From Phoebastria nigripes (taxonomy: Eukaryota > Chordata > Aves > Procellariiformes > Diomedeidae), in assembly GCA_035582835.1 (NCBI GenBank), contig JAYKAV010003084.1, positions 157,333 to 221,332 of the forward strand: a stretch of DNA of 64,000 bases, read 5' to 3'. Below the pieces are notes generated by a model. The model ran no database searches. It had not been told where the DNA came from and worked only from the letters and a program-made list of their open reading frames with translations. Positions 20,736-34,103 of the stretch are shown piece by piece (the stretch's first letter is position 1; every line of letters starts with the position of its first letter). The translations under genes were made by a program, and so were the position numbers.

Positions 20736-23604
20736 GAAGTGAATATGAATACAGTATTTAGGGTACTCCAGAACTATGGAAAATTTTCAAGAATAGGAGG
20801 TATGTTCTTTTGAAAATGTGGTCCTCCTCAGGATACGTAGGCTGATGGCCTGAACTGGCAAGTCAGCATGGCACTGCACTGCTCTTTCAAATTTATTGAT
20901 TTGACTCTGTGCTAGTTAAAAGATCTCACCGCTGCTGCTCTTTCCGTGTTATAGATTGGCATTCTGAAACCCAGCTCAACAGCAATACCGATATTTCGGT
21001 ACTCCACTATAAACAAGTCCCCATACTTGAATTCATGTAAGATGATACTTTTCAAGATTATGAATAGTCCACACAGTGCCAATAACACTGAAAACATACA
21101 TAAAGCAAATGACAATTGCTCACGTGCTTTCTGCAGCTAGTCAGTGATTGTAATACAAAGCGAGGTGTTCCTGACTCAATTTTTTGGGATACCAACTCTG
21201 GAGATGGAAGGAGCTCCTGGTTTGTGCCAGGCAACATATNCATGCCAGCTGACATTTTGGACAACACTCATGTACAGCTGAAAAGCATCTTGTGTGCTAC
21301 TGAAGGTGCGTACATCGTGGATTGGGAGCACCTGCTCTGCTTAACGTGGGGACTGGCCCTGCTTATGCAAGTGAGCATTGACAGCTCTGAGTCCGTGCAG
21401 GTTTCCTGGGTCTGAGCAGATTTGCCATGTGTCCCAGTGGACAGAGATCCTGCTCAGCTTCATGTTCCATGTCTGTGGCAGCTCACTGACTCTTGGAAAT
21501 TATTTGGGAGAGGTGAACACATCAACATTAGGGCACCATTAAGTACTATGACAGCTTCCTTCTAAAAATCCTGGTATCAGTCCTCAAGGCAGATCAGAAG
21601 CCAAATAACCTTTTTTGGCACCAGAGGTACTCTCTTTGACTGTTTGCAGATATAAGGAAAACATTCTATTCTTATCTTTTGTTCTTTTTCGATACAGAAC
21701 CAGGACACTATTTAAAACCTCGAATAGTAGAACATGCATCAACAACAAATTACTACAACGGCTCTTTAGTCTTTGATAAAATATTAATTAACATTCAGCT
21801 GAGGTAGATAGAAATGATCAAATCTAACAGCACTTGTCACTTAGTGCTTGTCGTATTCTCAGAGTCTGGACCTCTCATTTTAATGCATCTATAGAAGCAA
21901 ATAAGTTTTAGTATATTAGAAACCCAGAATTATTTTCTGCAATTGTTCTGTGAATGACTAGATTAAAGACATCTTTAAAAAATCACTTTAAGTGATCTAC
22001 ATTTACTTGAATATTCATTTTGTTCTTAAGTTAAGGGTCCATTGCAATAAGCAGAGGAAAAAGTGCTGTAAATAAATTTCCATCCGTGCTTTACATGCAA
22101 ATTTCAATCGTAACAGGAAAAGTTCTACAGTTCTTTTATAATGTAATATGCTAATCAATTATGAATGTCTGTGGGACAAATATATTTATAGGATAGCAGA
22201 GATTGTTCATGTTCTTACTGGACATATTTTTGCTCATTTACTGTTTTGTTTCTTTTATTTTCTAACACTGGGAATTAGCACTTTGTTGGAAAAAAGGTGA
22301 CTAAATCTCGTTGGTCCAACTGACCTTAAGACAACTGTTGTGGCATTTCCTGAAAATACAAATAAAAACTCAGAAATTTGAGCATAGTATGTTTGAAAAA
22401 GATGATCTAATAATTATTTTTGTATGAAACAATGTGATTTCAGTTTAAATCTCACAGTGTGATTTTCTTCCCACAAAGATAATGAAGGAAACTATCTTTC
22501 ATTCCTATATTTAGACCGTAAGATGAGTGAGACATCTGCTTTTCTGCTGATGTTCCAGCTTTGCACTGGGTATATGTTTGCATCCAGTGAGTTTGTGAAG
22601 GGTATCAATCTGAATCATCTTGGAGTGATAGGAAAAGATGTAGATGGTAGAAAGGAGAGCAATTTTTTCTATTCACTACCTCATTACTTAGTTGTGAGGT
22701 AGCGGGGCTGTGACTTACAGTGATCTCTGTTCAGTTGGCTGGGGCTTTGCCAGGTAAGCTACTGCAGCAAGAATAACACCACAGCCAACCTCCTCCCCCA
22801 CAGTCCTGGAGTGGTTCTTTCTTCCCTCTTCATTTTCCACATCCAAGGGTTTAAAGTAGGAAATATAAACTGGTTGCCCTAGCTTAATGNTGTTCAAGGA
22901 CTCCCTGCTCTGAGAAACTCTTAGCTGCTTGTTTAAAGCATTGTTAAGTGCCCATTGTGCTACTGGAGTTAAAACATATTTAATTAAGTCTGAGGCTCTT
23001 GCCCATTGTTTTTATTTAAAAAATATTTAGGCTATTGATTAGCTGGATTGGCTCTTCTCCATTTCCTTATTTAGAACACCTCTTTGAGTTTCCCTGGTGT
23101 GTGGGATTTTTTCCCCTATATATGTGCTGTACATAAAAATAAAGGCACATTAATTACGTCACAAGCAGGCTTATGAGGAATGCAAATAATATGAAAATGA
23201 ACTCAAACCAAGAGAAACATAGTATTTATAATGACATTAGTTAAACTGCATGATGTTTTCAAGGCAATATATTGGAGTAAATTTCTTTGCAAGTAAGTGA
23301 GAAATAAAGATTTAGGCCTACTTTACTATGTCCAAAGCGTGGAGTTACAGAAATGTCATTTCCAATTCCTTTTTCCCTTTGCTTTTCTGCATCATCTGGT
23401 TGATGGATGGATAACAACAATGAGCTATCAGCCACCTTCTTCCAGTGCTTTTCCCAGTGCTTTCCCTTGTCGTTAACATCCCACACTTGAGAGCAAGCTC
23501 TTTTCATTGTTTGCCTTTTTAGTGTTTGAATGAAACAGAATTACAACACTTTCAAGTGAGTTTATGAAAACTGCTTTGGTGTCAGTGAACAGATAAGAAG
23601 TTTC
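20736..23604. other. Gene-free unique DNA
   Basis: A plus-strand frame of 99 codons at 21116-21415 and other short frames show no recognisable motif. Single N positions are at 21240 and 22890. Nothing else is seen. Confidence 0.5.
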
Positions 23605-24540
23605 TCTTTTCTGCTTTTGACAAAGTTGGTCATATCCTCCAACCTTGAGTTTCTTGGAAGGGTTGTCAACTGCTGGGGCTGCATCCTCCTTGAGTGTTCT
23701 TAATTTTTTCAGGTTTCTCAGTACCCTTCACCTTACAACTTTAGTTGGTCTTTTACATTTTAATTTGCTTTTTTTCCTATGAGTCCTAGCAGCTCTTGCA
23801 CTACAAAATATGTCAGTGGCTAACAAACTCTTTCTAAATCTCAAGCTATTTTCTTCTAGCCCAGCAAATATTTCAGCTTGTCACTTGTTGCTTTTCTTTA
23901 AAAGTTTCCCTGTTTTTCCCATTTTCTAGCATATTTACAGTACCACCATGTTCCCTGACAGCTGAGGCCGTACCTTGTGTCATTTCCAACTCATTTGTCT
24001 TTGCTATTCATCCTTCACATCTAGGCTATCTACAAATTCTTTCTATCCAAAGTAGCGATGAAGATTCAATCATTTTTTATTTGCTGAGGCAGCTAAAATT
24101 TTCCTAAGCTTCTTCAATTTTCTCGCTGGCTGTGATCTCTTTGGCAACTCTCATTCCACATTATCTCATCCTTCCCCTAGCCCTCCCTAGCACTTCATTC
24201 AGATCACTACTGTTAAAACTTAGCCCATTGTTGCTCTTTGAACTCCTTCTTTTGCTATTCTAATGTCTTTTTTTTTTGGTGTTTTGTTTTCATGGTTAAG
24301 AATTTAAGAAATTAGGTCCCTGTTCACTTGGACTTGCATTCCACAGCCTTGTTGTTTTCCCTCTCTTCCACTCTACCAGTGGTGCTTGCATTTTTTCTAT
24401 TTCCTTTTGGGCTTTTTTAGTGTTTCCTAATATTCCCTTGGTTTGGAACATTCTTCTTTATCTCAGCTGTAAGGTGTCTAGCCTTCTACTTCAAGATTCT
24501 GCATAAGGTGTTAAATACCTAAGACCTAATTTCACATAAA
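23605..24540 (+). mobile_element. Fossil pyrimidine-rich LINE (L2/CR1 superfamily-like)
   Basis: The plus strand is strikingly pyrimidine-rich for over 900 bases, as in the sense strand of some old vertebrate LINEs. At the left end gcttttgacaaagttggtca plus tatcctcc encodes an AFDxVxHIL-like string, the RT motif-A block. At the right end ttggtttggaacattcttc, atctcagctgtaaggtgtct and cttcaagattctgcataagg fit the C-terminal 'WNxLP..IS..KV...FK..LK' block of L2-like elements, about the correct distance downstream. A middle phrase, aagattcaatcattttttat, fits the 'AAKLI' segment. Frames are broken throughout and no catalytic residues remain. The alternative is a chance T/C-rich stretch, but the ordered matches argue against it. 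Confidence 0.5.
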
Positions 24541-27500
24541 CTACAGTCCCATCAAAACCATCATGTATTAGTCTTTGATGGGGAAACTGCATCAGTTAAA
24601 CTCCATCCTTATTCTACCATTAATCCACAGTTATGGCATATCCAATAGCAGTGTTTAGGTTCTCTGGGGAAGAGTTCCTAATTTCTGTTTCAGAAAAAAA
24701 TTAGGTACAACTATGTATGCAGATCTGTTCAGGACAATTAATGAACAGAAAAGGGAGATGATAATTTATTCTGAGGTTCTCTATAAGCATATTCCCTTAT
24801 TCTAAAATACCATTTGTTTGGTTACAAACTCTATCTTTTGCTTAAATACAATGCATGAAACCAAATGCAAATCTCTTCTTGGTTACTCAGAGCATGCCAG
24901 TATTTGACTTGGCATACAGTGGTTTTTCTGTGGTTATTTCATGATCACAGTCATGGAGTATCAGATAGTGTGTATTTTGGTAAAGGCAGATACAAAGAGT
25001 TAATTTTGTTCTCTAATGAGCAGACTAATTTCTAGAACTACAGACCCTTCTCTAATTCATCTCATATTCCCTGTATTCTTGAACATAGCAGAGACTGAGC
25101 CTTAACACGTTCGCTCTGAGAGGACTCTTTATACTCATCACTAACGTGCTTACCACTATGGCAAGTTTGGACAAGCACATGGCAATAACTTTCTTTTAAA
25201 AAAGAATAGATATTTAAAGAGCAGGTTAGGAGAGGAAAATAATGTTCATATGCATCCTTGAACACAACTATGGCTGATTACAGCATATATTTGTATATGT
25301 GTTTTGTCATAGAAGAAGATATAGTGTGAAAATAAACTCAGACCCTTAGCACTAGAGGTCACTAAACACAACAATTTCACAGGGTCTGTAAACTGTGCTC
25401 TAACTTTTTTTTCTCTTTTTAAACTGAACACTTCATTTACGTTACTACAGTTAAAATTGTCAAGAGAGAGCAGTAGGTGAGAAGCCGTCTGCTCCTGTGT
25501 TTAAATGGAGAAGGTGGCAACAGTGCAACTGCTCAGCTGAGACCATCCCTCATGATGCACAGGAGCCTGTGCTTCACTGATGAGTGTTAAGCAGGAGGAG
25601 GAAAGGATATATTGCTTTATTTCACTTTTGCTCCAACTTGCCTTTGTAATCCAGGTATGATATAAGAAAATTAGCTAGGTTTTCAGACAAGTAGGTGATT
25701 ATGCCCTTGTGAGAGAGGATGACTTGGAAAACTTAAATTCCTTTATAAAAATAACCTTTAATTCAGAGTCCAAGTAATAGGTTAAATTGCAGAGGAAAGG
25801 TCAGATATTAATGCATACTGATGGCTTGAATCTTAACAGATGTATCTTTTTCAGAGACCTTTTGTCTTTGATGGGAAATGTTTCACAAGACGTATCAGTA
25901 AAAAAAATTAAAAACTACCAAAGGGACAAATGTTACAAAGTTCTCAGCCAAGAGATGAAAATAAATGAAAGAACTTTTGGCTATCTGGCTTTGGATCTGT
26001 CGGAAAAACTAATATTATGTATTGTTAGTTATGGTTGGTTTCAATGGCTTTCCCTAAACACTTCCATGGCTATGTGATGTTATCCTTCATGTCTTGTAAG
26101 ATGAAGTTCCTGCAAGACAGAATGGGATTATCACAAGAAAAGATGTGGAGAAGAGATTGGCTAGGGAGAGGTTTGGATCACTCTTGTGGGGGAAGAAGGA
26201 TGCAGACAAAAAAGGTCATCTTTCCCAAAGAATGTGTTGTCCTGCAAAACCTGTAGTGGAACTTAGGATTCCCACTTCATGCTGTTCCCCTGGTACCAGC
26301 AAGCATCTACAAATCTCACCCGGTGTCCTGGTCCTTCCTGCTCCTGGTCCACACAAAAACTGATGAATTATTACCACTTTCAGCTTCTCTTTAGCACAAG
26401 TAACACAAAGCTTTCTCATCCTGATATAAACCCTTGTTGCTCTCAGTTTCGTACCACGTGATAGAACTGGATTTTTTCATTAAAATTTTAGGTAATTTCA
26501 TGAAAAAGCTCCCTTATAGGAATTTTATTAGCATCAAGAAGGAAAATCATTTCATAGTCAGGACATTTCAGAATTTGCTTTACTTTTCTAATCATACGTT
26601 TGCCTTCTGCATGTGTACTATGCTACAGGTTTTAATTGTATAGTATATACATGTTTGTAATAAAGGGTCCAAGTCATTGTATAAGAGGAAAGAAACATGC
26701 ACTGAAGGAGACTGTTGTCTACAGACACCAAATCAGTAGACCTTCTTGACCTTAATTTCTTTGCTCTTTGGTTCTTGATAATCTTGCAGGACTGTTGTGA
26801 ACACTGGTTAATTAATATTTTTAATTGTTTAGGTACTGTGGTGATGACCACCAGAGAAACTCAGGAGGAAATTAAGAATTCTGTCTTGAGTGAAGGGTTT
26901 GACTAGTGTGCAGTAAATAAGGCCTCGGGTCACACATTGAAAAATGAGGAGAAAACAAAATATTGAGCAGTTGCTCATTATGTGAACATTCTGTGCACTG
27001 AATGAAGCAGAGGTCCTGTGGAAGAGAAAAGTGATCACATAATTAGATTTTGTCATGAAGCCTCTGCGCAAAGAGGGCTGAATGAAGGATGCACAGGAAA
27101 ATTAAAGATGAGCATTTCTTAACATTTGAAAGCTTTCCTCAATAGTCTTATGGTGTTCTTTCAACATAGTTTGGATTTTGTTGGATTTTTGTGCATGTAT
27201 TTGCCTTATGTGTGTGTGCGTGAAAGAAATTTCCCATTGCTTTGGAAAGCATGAACTATTAAGAGCTGGCATGATGAATCCTGAATGAAAATTCAGTCTT
27301 ATATCTGTTGTAGCTGGCCTTTTCAAGGAGAATTTAAAAGATAAATAATAAGATGCAGAACACATTCTGTATCTTTCAGAATAGTTCACACCTTTTTCCT
27401 TGAGCTTGTTTAAGATCAGCACTTGAAATTTTCAGGGCACAATTGCAAGCAAAATGACTTTTCTTCAAATTATTCTTACAATATTTTTTCTACATCTTCT

Positions 27501-29724
27501 CTTTGTGGCTGATGGATTAATCTGACTACATTCTGAAAATACCAATCTAGAAAGAACTGTTCCCTGTCAAAGATTACCTTTCAAGTAAACAGGTGCGATG
27601 GCAAAAAAATAAGTGTGCTTCAAAGAAAATTAATTTCCAAACAAGCAGCTAGAATTCATTTTTTATCAGATGACAAAGGATTTATAATGCATAGTCACAC
27701 CTACATTTGTGATACCAGCTTAACAAATTTCTGTACGCTGCTTTTTCTTGGAAAAAGGGGTAATCCTTTTAAATAGTTACTGGCTTCTCTGTCACTGGGT
27801 CTAGGGGAGAGGTTATCAGATAACATTTTTGAAAACATGGTGAAAGAGTGAATGTAAGCTTTGGAGCTTTCATTTGACAATGGGCGTTTTAAAGGCACTT
27901 GGAAGATGGAGAGTTGTGAAGTATTTGCTTGGATTTTAAATTGAAACTCAAATTCTGGAGCATGCATCTTCATTGAAGAGAAATGTNTGCTCAGTTTTTA
28001 GATGAAAAAAAGAAAGAAAAAGATGCCACTAAAATATATGATGCCACTACTACATACGTAAAGAATTGAAGATAAAGGCTAAGAATAGATTAAATTTCTA
28101 TACATTTCCAAATTGCTAAGTAAATAATAAGAGATACTTGATATGTCAGATAACGTGAGATACTTATCATGGAAACTTTTTAGATTTGTGGCAAGCTTTA
28201 GTCTAACATCTTGTCCTTAATTGGCAACCAGAGTTTACACTTAGAAGCTGTAAGCAAGTACACACATTTTGTTGGCTACTACAAAGAATAATTGAGAGTA
28301 TTCATTTTTTCTTGAAGAATCGTGGCCACAAAAAGCAAAAGACTGAGCTGTAGTAAAGCAAGCAGATCTGTAGCAATTCCAGACAACAAAATCTGTTCTG
28401 AAAAATGATATGTCTTATCCTGGCTTCCCTATTAATATCTCTTTACTTAGTTTTCATGACTAAGGCTTTTGTACTTGATATTGCTCATTCAGCAATATAT
28501 TTAAATATCTTCACAATAGTTTTTACCAATGAATATACTCAGAAAAATTATTCAGCAGTCTTTCAATGTAAAATTGAGCTACTAAGGTTACCCATGATTT
28601 GGCAATCAGCTTCACTGCATAGTATTTCATAGAGCTATAGGGTTTCTACTTTACTCATAATGTTTTTTCAAAAATCAGAAAATAAATTTTTATGCTTTGT
28701 GATTTGAAAATATGATCTATGTTAAAAAATGGAGCTGTTTTCTTCCCAGGGAATTTAACAAACTACATGGAGCAGGAGTCTATACCTTCAGTAATACTCT
28801 CTGCTGTGTTTCAAGAGCAGATCTGAATGCGTGGGGACTTCTGTCACATATTATTACTGGGGAGCAACTGGATTTTCTAGATTATTTTGGCAGTAAATGT
28901 AACAATGGCTATATTTCTTTTGATGTTTTTTCCCAGATAGTTTATTTTTATCTTGACATTTTGCCCATCCTGTGAATTTCATCATGGGGAAGAAACAGCA
29001 GTTTGTCTCAGAGCAGTTCAATTTCAATCTCTAGGTGACAAGCTGATATTTCTTTCCTCTTGAAGAAGCTTTTAATATGATGTGTTAAATGTCAAGGAAA
29101 CTCTTCAATATATATTGAACTTTACTAACCTTATTTCTCTTAATATTAATGACATATTGACAGCATGTTTTGAAAAATGAACACTTCTCACAGATGTCAG
29201 GATCCTATAGTCACATTATTCCTACAGGAATCCCACATTCCAGTTGTTATTGTTCAGAATTGTAGTAACTTTTACAATGACTTTTTTTACAAAGACTTTT
29301 ACAGACTTGTAAAAAATGCATTTCATAAGTTTTTTTTTTTTTTTTCATTATTGGATGCTGGCAGTGCTGATCTAATGCATAAGAGATCACAAGTTAGTTT
29401 AGTAAGGGTGTAAGTTAGCTTTGAAAAATAAATTTAAATTGGGATCTGAGGTTTCTGAAGCTAGCTGTGTTATGCTGATTTATTGATCTTGTAAAGCCAG
29501 ATGACTAAGTGAGGGTATCCCATAACTGCTATTACATGCGAGAACAAAGTGGAATTTTTGTCCTGGAAAACAGCAAGTATCTGTATTAGAATCAATGTCC
29601 CTGTTCATGATAAGCAGTGCTGAAGATCCATAGGAGAAAATAGCTCTATGAAGACATTCAAAAAGGACAGAGAATTGATAATTTCTTAATCAAATCTCAC
29701 AAAGCACACCCTAAAATAGTCATA
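24541..29724. other. Gene-free unique DNA
   Basis: 5.2 kb of AT-rich sequence. Open frames of up to 106 codons (for example 27102-27422 minus, 25787-26077 plus) contain no recognised domain. A T16 tract lies at 29330-29345 and one N at 27987. No transposon is identified. Confidence 0.45.
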
Positions 29725-30075
29725 TGGCTTGACTGAGTTGCCTAAACATTGGCATCTGGAGCCATTTGCAGCGCTGCAAGCTGAGACACCTGTATCAGGT
29801 GGGCAAATGCAAGATCTGATAGAGGGAGACCTTCTGCAGCTGCATCTGGCATGTGGAAAGGATGCCCGCGGACACCTGCAAGAGTACCAGCTGCCTGTGT
29901 CTAGACAACTGAGGAGAATCCCTAATGACAGCTGAATATTTTCTGGGCCCCAGAGATGCTGTGTACTCCACTGAGTGTAATGAGATTTTAGTCCTTTAGC
30001 TCACATGTCGCTGCCTATTTGTAGACACTTACATTGTCTTAATACACAACTGAAACCTAGCCATGATGTTTCCTT
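29725..30075. mobile_element. Candidate old avian interspersed repeat, class unknown
   Basis: A GC-richer block with phrases ttgcctaaacattggcatct, ctgcctgtgtctagacaact, tgtagacacttacattgtct and ctgaaacctagccatgatg resembles a repeat seen in scattered avian sequences, but I cannot name the family or find terminal repeats. The block is more GC-rich than its neighbours and carries a 68-codon frame at 29729-29935 without recognisable motifs. Confidence 0.3.
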
Positions 30076-31519
30076 CCAAAGCAGATCATATAACAGCTTC
30101 TTCTAGCTTCTCATCCTCTTTCTGTTTGTTGCATATCAATTACACGTTAGTGTATTCTTCCAGACATATTAAAAATAAAACCACTCAATTTCATCCTATT
30201 TGGACAATATTCAACTGAGCATGTAAGTGGAAACAGTTCTACTTTGAACACATTAAATCCAAGTTAAGGATTTTGTTGCAGTGACACTGAATATTTGCAA
30301 GGTGTTGACATTTTTTAGTATTGGCTCAAAATTCATTACTTTTGGGAAACAACTTCTCTGTTTGCATCCAAACATATTTGATAAGTAGGTTCCAAGAATA
30401 CAGACAACAGGATTGATTAAAATTTGGTTTTACTCTAAAATACCTGTAACATTTGGCAAGAAATGGGGTGGTAGTCAAATTCAGTTTCTGATTTATCATT
30501 ACAGTTCTGTCTCAATGACATTTATATAAGCTGTCAAAATATATCAACTACAGAACTTAGCTATGGAGCTTAAAATGCTGCCTTTTGTCAACCATTTATT
30601 TGCTCATTCCTTGTTTCTGTTTCTGCCTTTGCTGAATAAATTATCCAGGATTTTGCATTGACTGTATTGCATTGAAGAAAAAGCCTAATTACTGAACCTG
30701 AATTCTGCTGTATAGTTTTGTGCACATCTTACTTTCCCTTTAATACCAGGTAATATGGTGTTAAATGCAGTTTATGTCCAATATAGGCCAATGTGTAATC
30801 TGTATTACAAGGAAATATAATTTAATACAATTGTGGTGATTTAAATACATTTGTGAGGCTCTTAAATTACAATGAAGTACATACAACTACAAATAATTCA
30901 GTATGTTTTTTTCTTGTAATTAAAAAAAAAATCCTGAGCATACCACCAACAGATCCAGAGATATATTCATTTTTTCATTCCCGTGGGAAGTCTGAAACAT
31001 GGTATAAACATATTACACCTGTCTATAGAAAAGCAGTGCCTGCTGCCATTTATAGTGTATTGTACTTGCTTAGAGCGCTAAAAGCATTTGTTTAGAAGGG
31101 AAGGGATTAGAGTTAGCAGCAAACAATGCACAAACCCCATTTATTTATTTACTTATTTATTGTGAACTATTCAGAAAGATCTATCCTGTCTCTGGGAGTC
31201 TTCATGAATATTAAAAGTTTAACATAAGGATAAATATTCTTAGTAGAAAAAGTCATGATTGCCCAAGGCCATAGCATTCTACCGGTATTACATATAGGTT
31301 GCTTAGATCTTAAATCCCATAGCATAAAGAGTAATGTTGAGTAATCAGATGTCTCAGGCTGCCCTCTGAGAAAAACCCAATAACCTGTTTGTCATTATTA
31401 TTCACAATTGTTATTCCAACAAAATCAAGGAGAGTATAGGTTTATGGATAAGTAAGGAAGTGTCAGGGATGATGACAAGAGCGTTGCGCCCTGAGGGCTG
31501 GACTTCCAGCCTGGAGAAT
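30076..31519. other. Gene-free unique DNA
   Basis: AT-rich. An ATTT-type simple run lies at about 31138-31160. No exon or transposon is recognised. Confidence 0.5.
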
Positions 31520-31541
31520 GCTCAGAAGAAGCTCAGAAGAA
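31520..31541 (+). repeat. 11-bp perfect tandem duplication
   Basis: gctcagaagaa occurs at 31520-31530 and again at 31531-31541, at the start of a GC-richer block (31480-31800). Confidence 0.9.
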
Positions 31542-31804
31542 GCAGGCACCTGTGCTATGTCTAGACNGCAAAAGCTGGGAGCACATCTTGCTTCCTGTGG
31601 CTGCCCATCACCGTCCTGCCTCTACTGATCTTGGGACATGCTGCAGAGCACATCTGCCAATCAGATTACGTACAGCCTCAGAGANAGAAAGACCTATCCA
31701 CACTGCGGGTGAGAAGGGAGAAAACATGAGTGTTGGATGCTGGCTTCTGGAGACTGTCAAGGTCAGCACCAGTCCTGGAACTGGAGATATCACCTCTCAC
31801 AGAC

Positions 31805-31858
31805 ACTGCCACTGCCACTGCCACTACCACTACCACTGCCACTGCTACTACCACTGCC
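31805..31858 (+). repeat. Hexanucleotide array, nine ACTRCY units
   Basis: The units are actgcc x3, actacc x2, actgcc, actgct, actacc and actgcc. Variants alternate only at the fourth and sixth bases. Both strands stay open through the array in chance frames (His/Cys/Tyr on plus, Val/Ala on minus), and these are not genes. Confidence 0.95.
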
Positions 31859-32119
31859 ACTTCATTTCGCACATAGAAACAAGAGTTTTAATTTTCTGAG
31901 TACATGTCAGTTTCCTGGAGAGTTTTTTATACCTCTACTGCTGCAGTGCTGTGTTCACAGAGACATGCTGGCTGCATAGTTATGTGAACCAGGAGAAGGA
32001 AAGATGGGAGAACCCTGGCCTACCTCCAGCACAGTACAAAGGTAGGGCTGGGGTTCTTCAGTTGCAGAATTCAATGGTTGGGATCAACGGGAATTGAGGC
32101 GCCAGTATGTTATTAATTC
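31859..32119. other. Gene-free unique DNA
   Basis: No feature seen. Confidence 0.5.
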
Positions 32120-32215
32120 TCAAATTCTGATCTCAGTTACACTAGCTGTAAGGTGGAGCACCTCCACAGAATTCACAAAAGATAGTCTGGATTTATGTGA
32201 GTGCATCTGGGGGCA
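32120..32215. mobile_element. Relic of a palindromic amniote MITE-like repeat
   Basis: The left arm reads attctgatctcagttacact, then agctgtaa, and the middle reads ggagcacctccacagaattc. A decayed right arm reads tctggatttatgtgagtgca. This follows the order of an old sauropsid palindromic element ('ctgatctcagttacaccagtgtaaatc...ggagtaactccattgaattcaatgg...ccagatttacactggtgtaactgag'). One arm of the same family lies at 13258-13305. A further trace may exist at about 33381-33425 (gctggattctgctacctctc). The class (non-autonomous DNA element) is inferred from the palindrome alone. Confidence 0.45.
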
Positions 32216-34103
32216 GTATTTGGCTTCATATTTTTATGCAAGCAAATTGTTTGCCTCAGCTTTCCAGAAATAAAGGCTTCACTTAGTGGCAATGTAACAC
32301 AATTGTGGTTTTTTTTTTTCATTGAACTGTATCTTTTAAATATTCAGAAAACAATGTGTGGCTATTTATAATCTTGCAAACTGGATCAACTGTTCTCTTC
32401 CTCAGTGCTCCATTTAATGTGAGAATGATGGAGAGGAAGGCATTGTTAATTTTAATAAAATTAAATTTGTAGTGTTATTTCAATGCTTTATAATAAGTTT
32501 CTATGATACCCCAAGGGCAGCTCTGTTTGTACTAAAGTATCTCGATCACAGTTTTGATAGGGTAGAATCACTTGGCTTTATTTTCCTTTTTTTTTTTTAA
32601 TAGCCTGAACTCAAGCTGTTTTGTAGCTGCCCTATGATACAAATAGATGCACTCTTGGGGCACTGATTAAAATTTGTATGTTTTAGAAATATGTTCTTAT
32701 AATCATGTTGGCACAAGAGTACCTCCGAACTATTGGTGTCTCTCTGTGCTATTTTCACATCAAGGTGCAAGCAGGAAATATTCTGAAGCACAGATAACTT
32801 ATATTCATCTTAAAATACTATTTATGCATACTAATTAGTTGTAACCATGGGAAGCAGTATTAACAGTATACTTTTCATTTTAAACCAGGCTCTCTTGTGC
32901 TCCACTTGATTAATTGTCACAGAGTGTAATTTTATCATAGTTAAAACTAATTCAAGCCCATTTCCCTGTAGTAATATATATTTTTTTTTGGTTTGGAGAA
33001 ATTAATATTCCTCAAAAACTAATTAATGATCTCCAAAGAATCATTTGCATAAAGGATGTTAGAGTTTTACAGCAATTATGCACTGTATGTAACTCATTAA
33101 AAGGTCCATTTTCATTACTGGATTTAGTGATGAGGTGACAGGCGTAACCACTCCAAATGGCCGGACAAAATGCAAAGTGAGACTGGGAAATCCTCCAGTC
33201 TAAAGCCATCAGTGTAGCCAAGTTATTTCTCCATCATGAAATTTTTAGAAAGAAAATGGCTCTGAAATTAACAATAAGGTCCTTTGAAGGTTACCTCTTG
33301 TCTGATAAAAATTGAGGCATATTCCTTCCATTCAAAGAAGGATGCATCTGATGATGGTGTGCTGAGGGCCCCAGCTTACAGGCTGGATTCTGCTACCTCT
33401 CACTCTCACTGCGTAATATCCCCATCAATTGTTGCTTGATGTCAGCAAGGCCTCCTGAACCACAAGATGTGGTGAGAAAGGGTGGCCAGCAGCCACTGGT
33501 GGACTGTAGAGCAATAAGACTAGATCGCAAGAACCAATTCTTCTTCAAACCTGTGGCAATCACTCTTCTGATAAAGGCAGAAATTAGAAGAACCTTTGTT
33601 TTATCTTTTGAAAGTGATAGTTTGCATAAAAATTTGGCTCAGAAATGGACCTGTAGTTCTGTTACACTGAGAGTGGCTGTGCATAACAAACTTTAATACA
33701 TTTGTCTGAGACATCGTTAAAGCCCACCAGGCTAGCTGTGCACAAGGCAGCATAATTCATGGCAGACGCAAAATCCATTCATTATTCCTGCCATAATTAC
33801 AGCAAGATCATTATTGATAAATCAAACAGAAATAATAATTCTTTTGAAAAAATGCAGCATTCATGGCTTTCTAACGAAACAAGAAGATACTGTATGTAAA
33901 ATCAGTCTTCCCAATCACACATTTATTGGGACTTCTGAGACGTGGAACAAAAATATTCTCACCTTTTCCCTGTATTTCAGGTATATATTTCATCTCAGTC
34001 AATATTAGTATATAAAGAGTCAGACATTACAGCTTGAAACATGCATTTTCTCTTTTTCACCCCCACCCCCACATTCCCCAATAAATCACTGTTAATAATG
34101 TCT
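32216..34103. other. Gene-free unique DNA; possible conserved non-coding stretch
   Basis: A T12 tract lies at 32587-32598 and a T-run at about 32980. The stretch 33000-33240 includes the octamer atttgcat (33043-33050) and homeobox-type ATTA/TAAT cores and has the texture of a developmental non-coding element, which is unproven. The 86-codon frame at 33436-33696 is anonymous. Confidence 0.4.
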
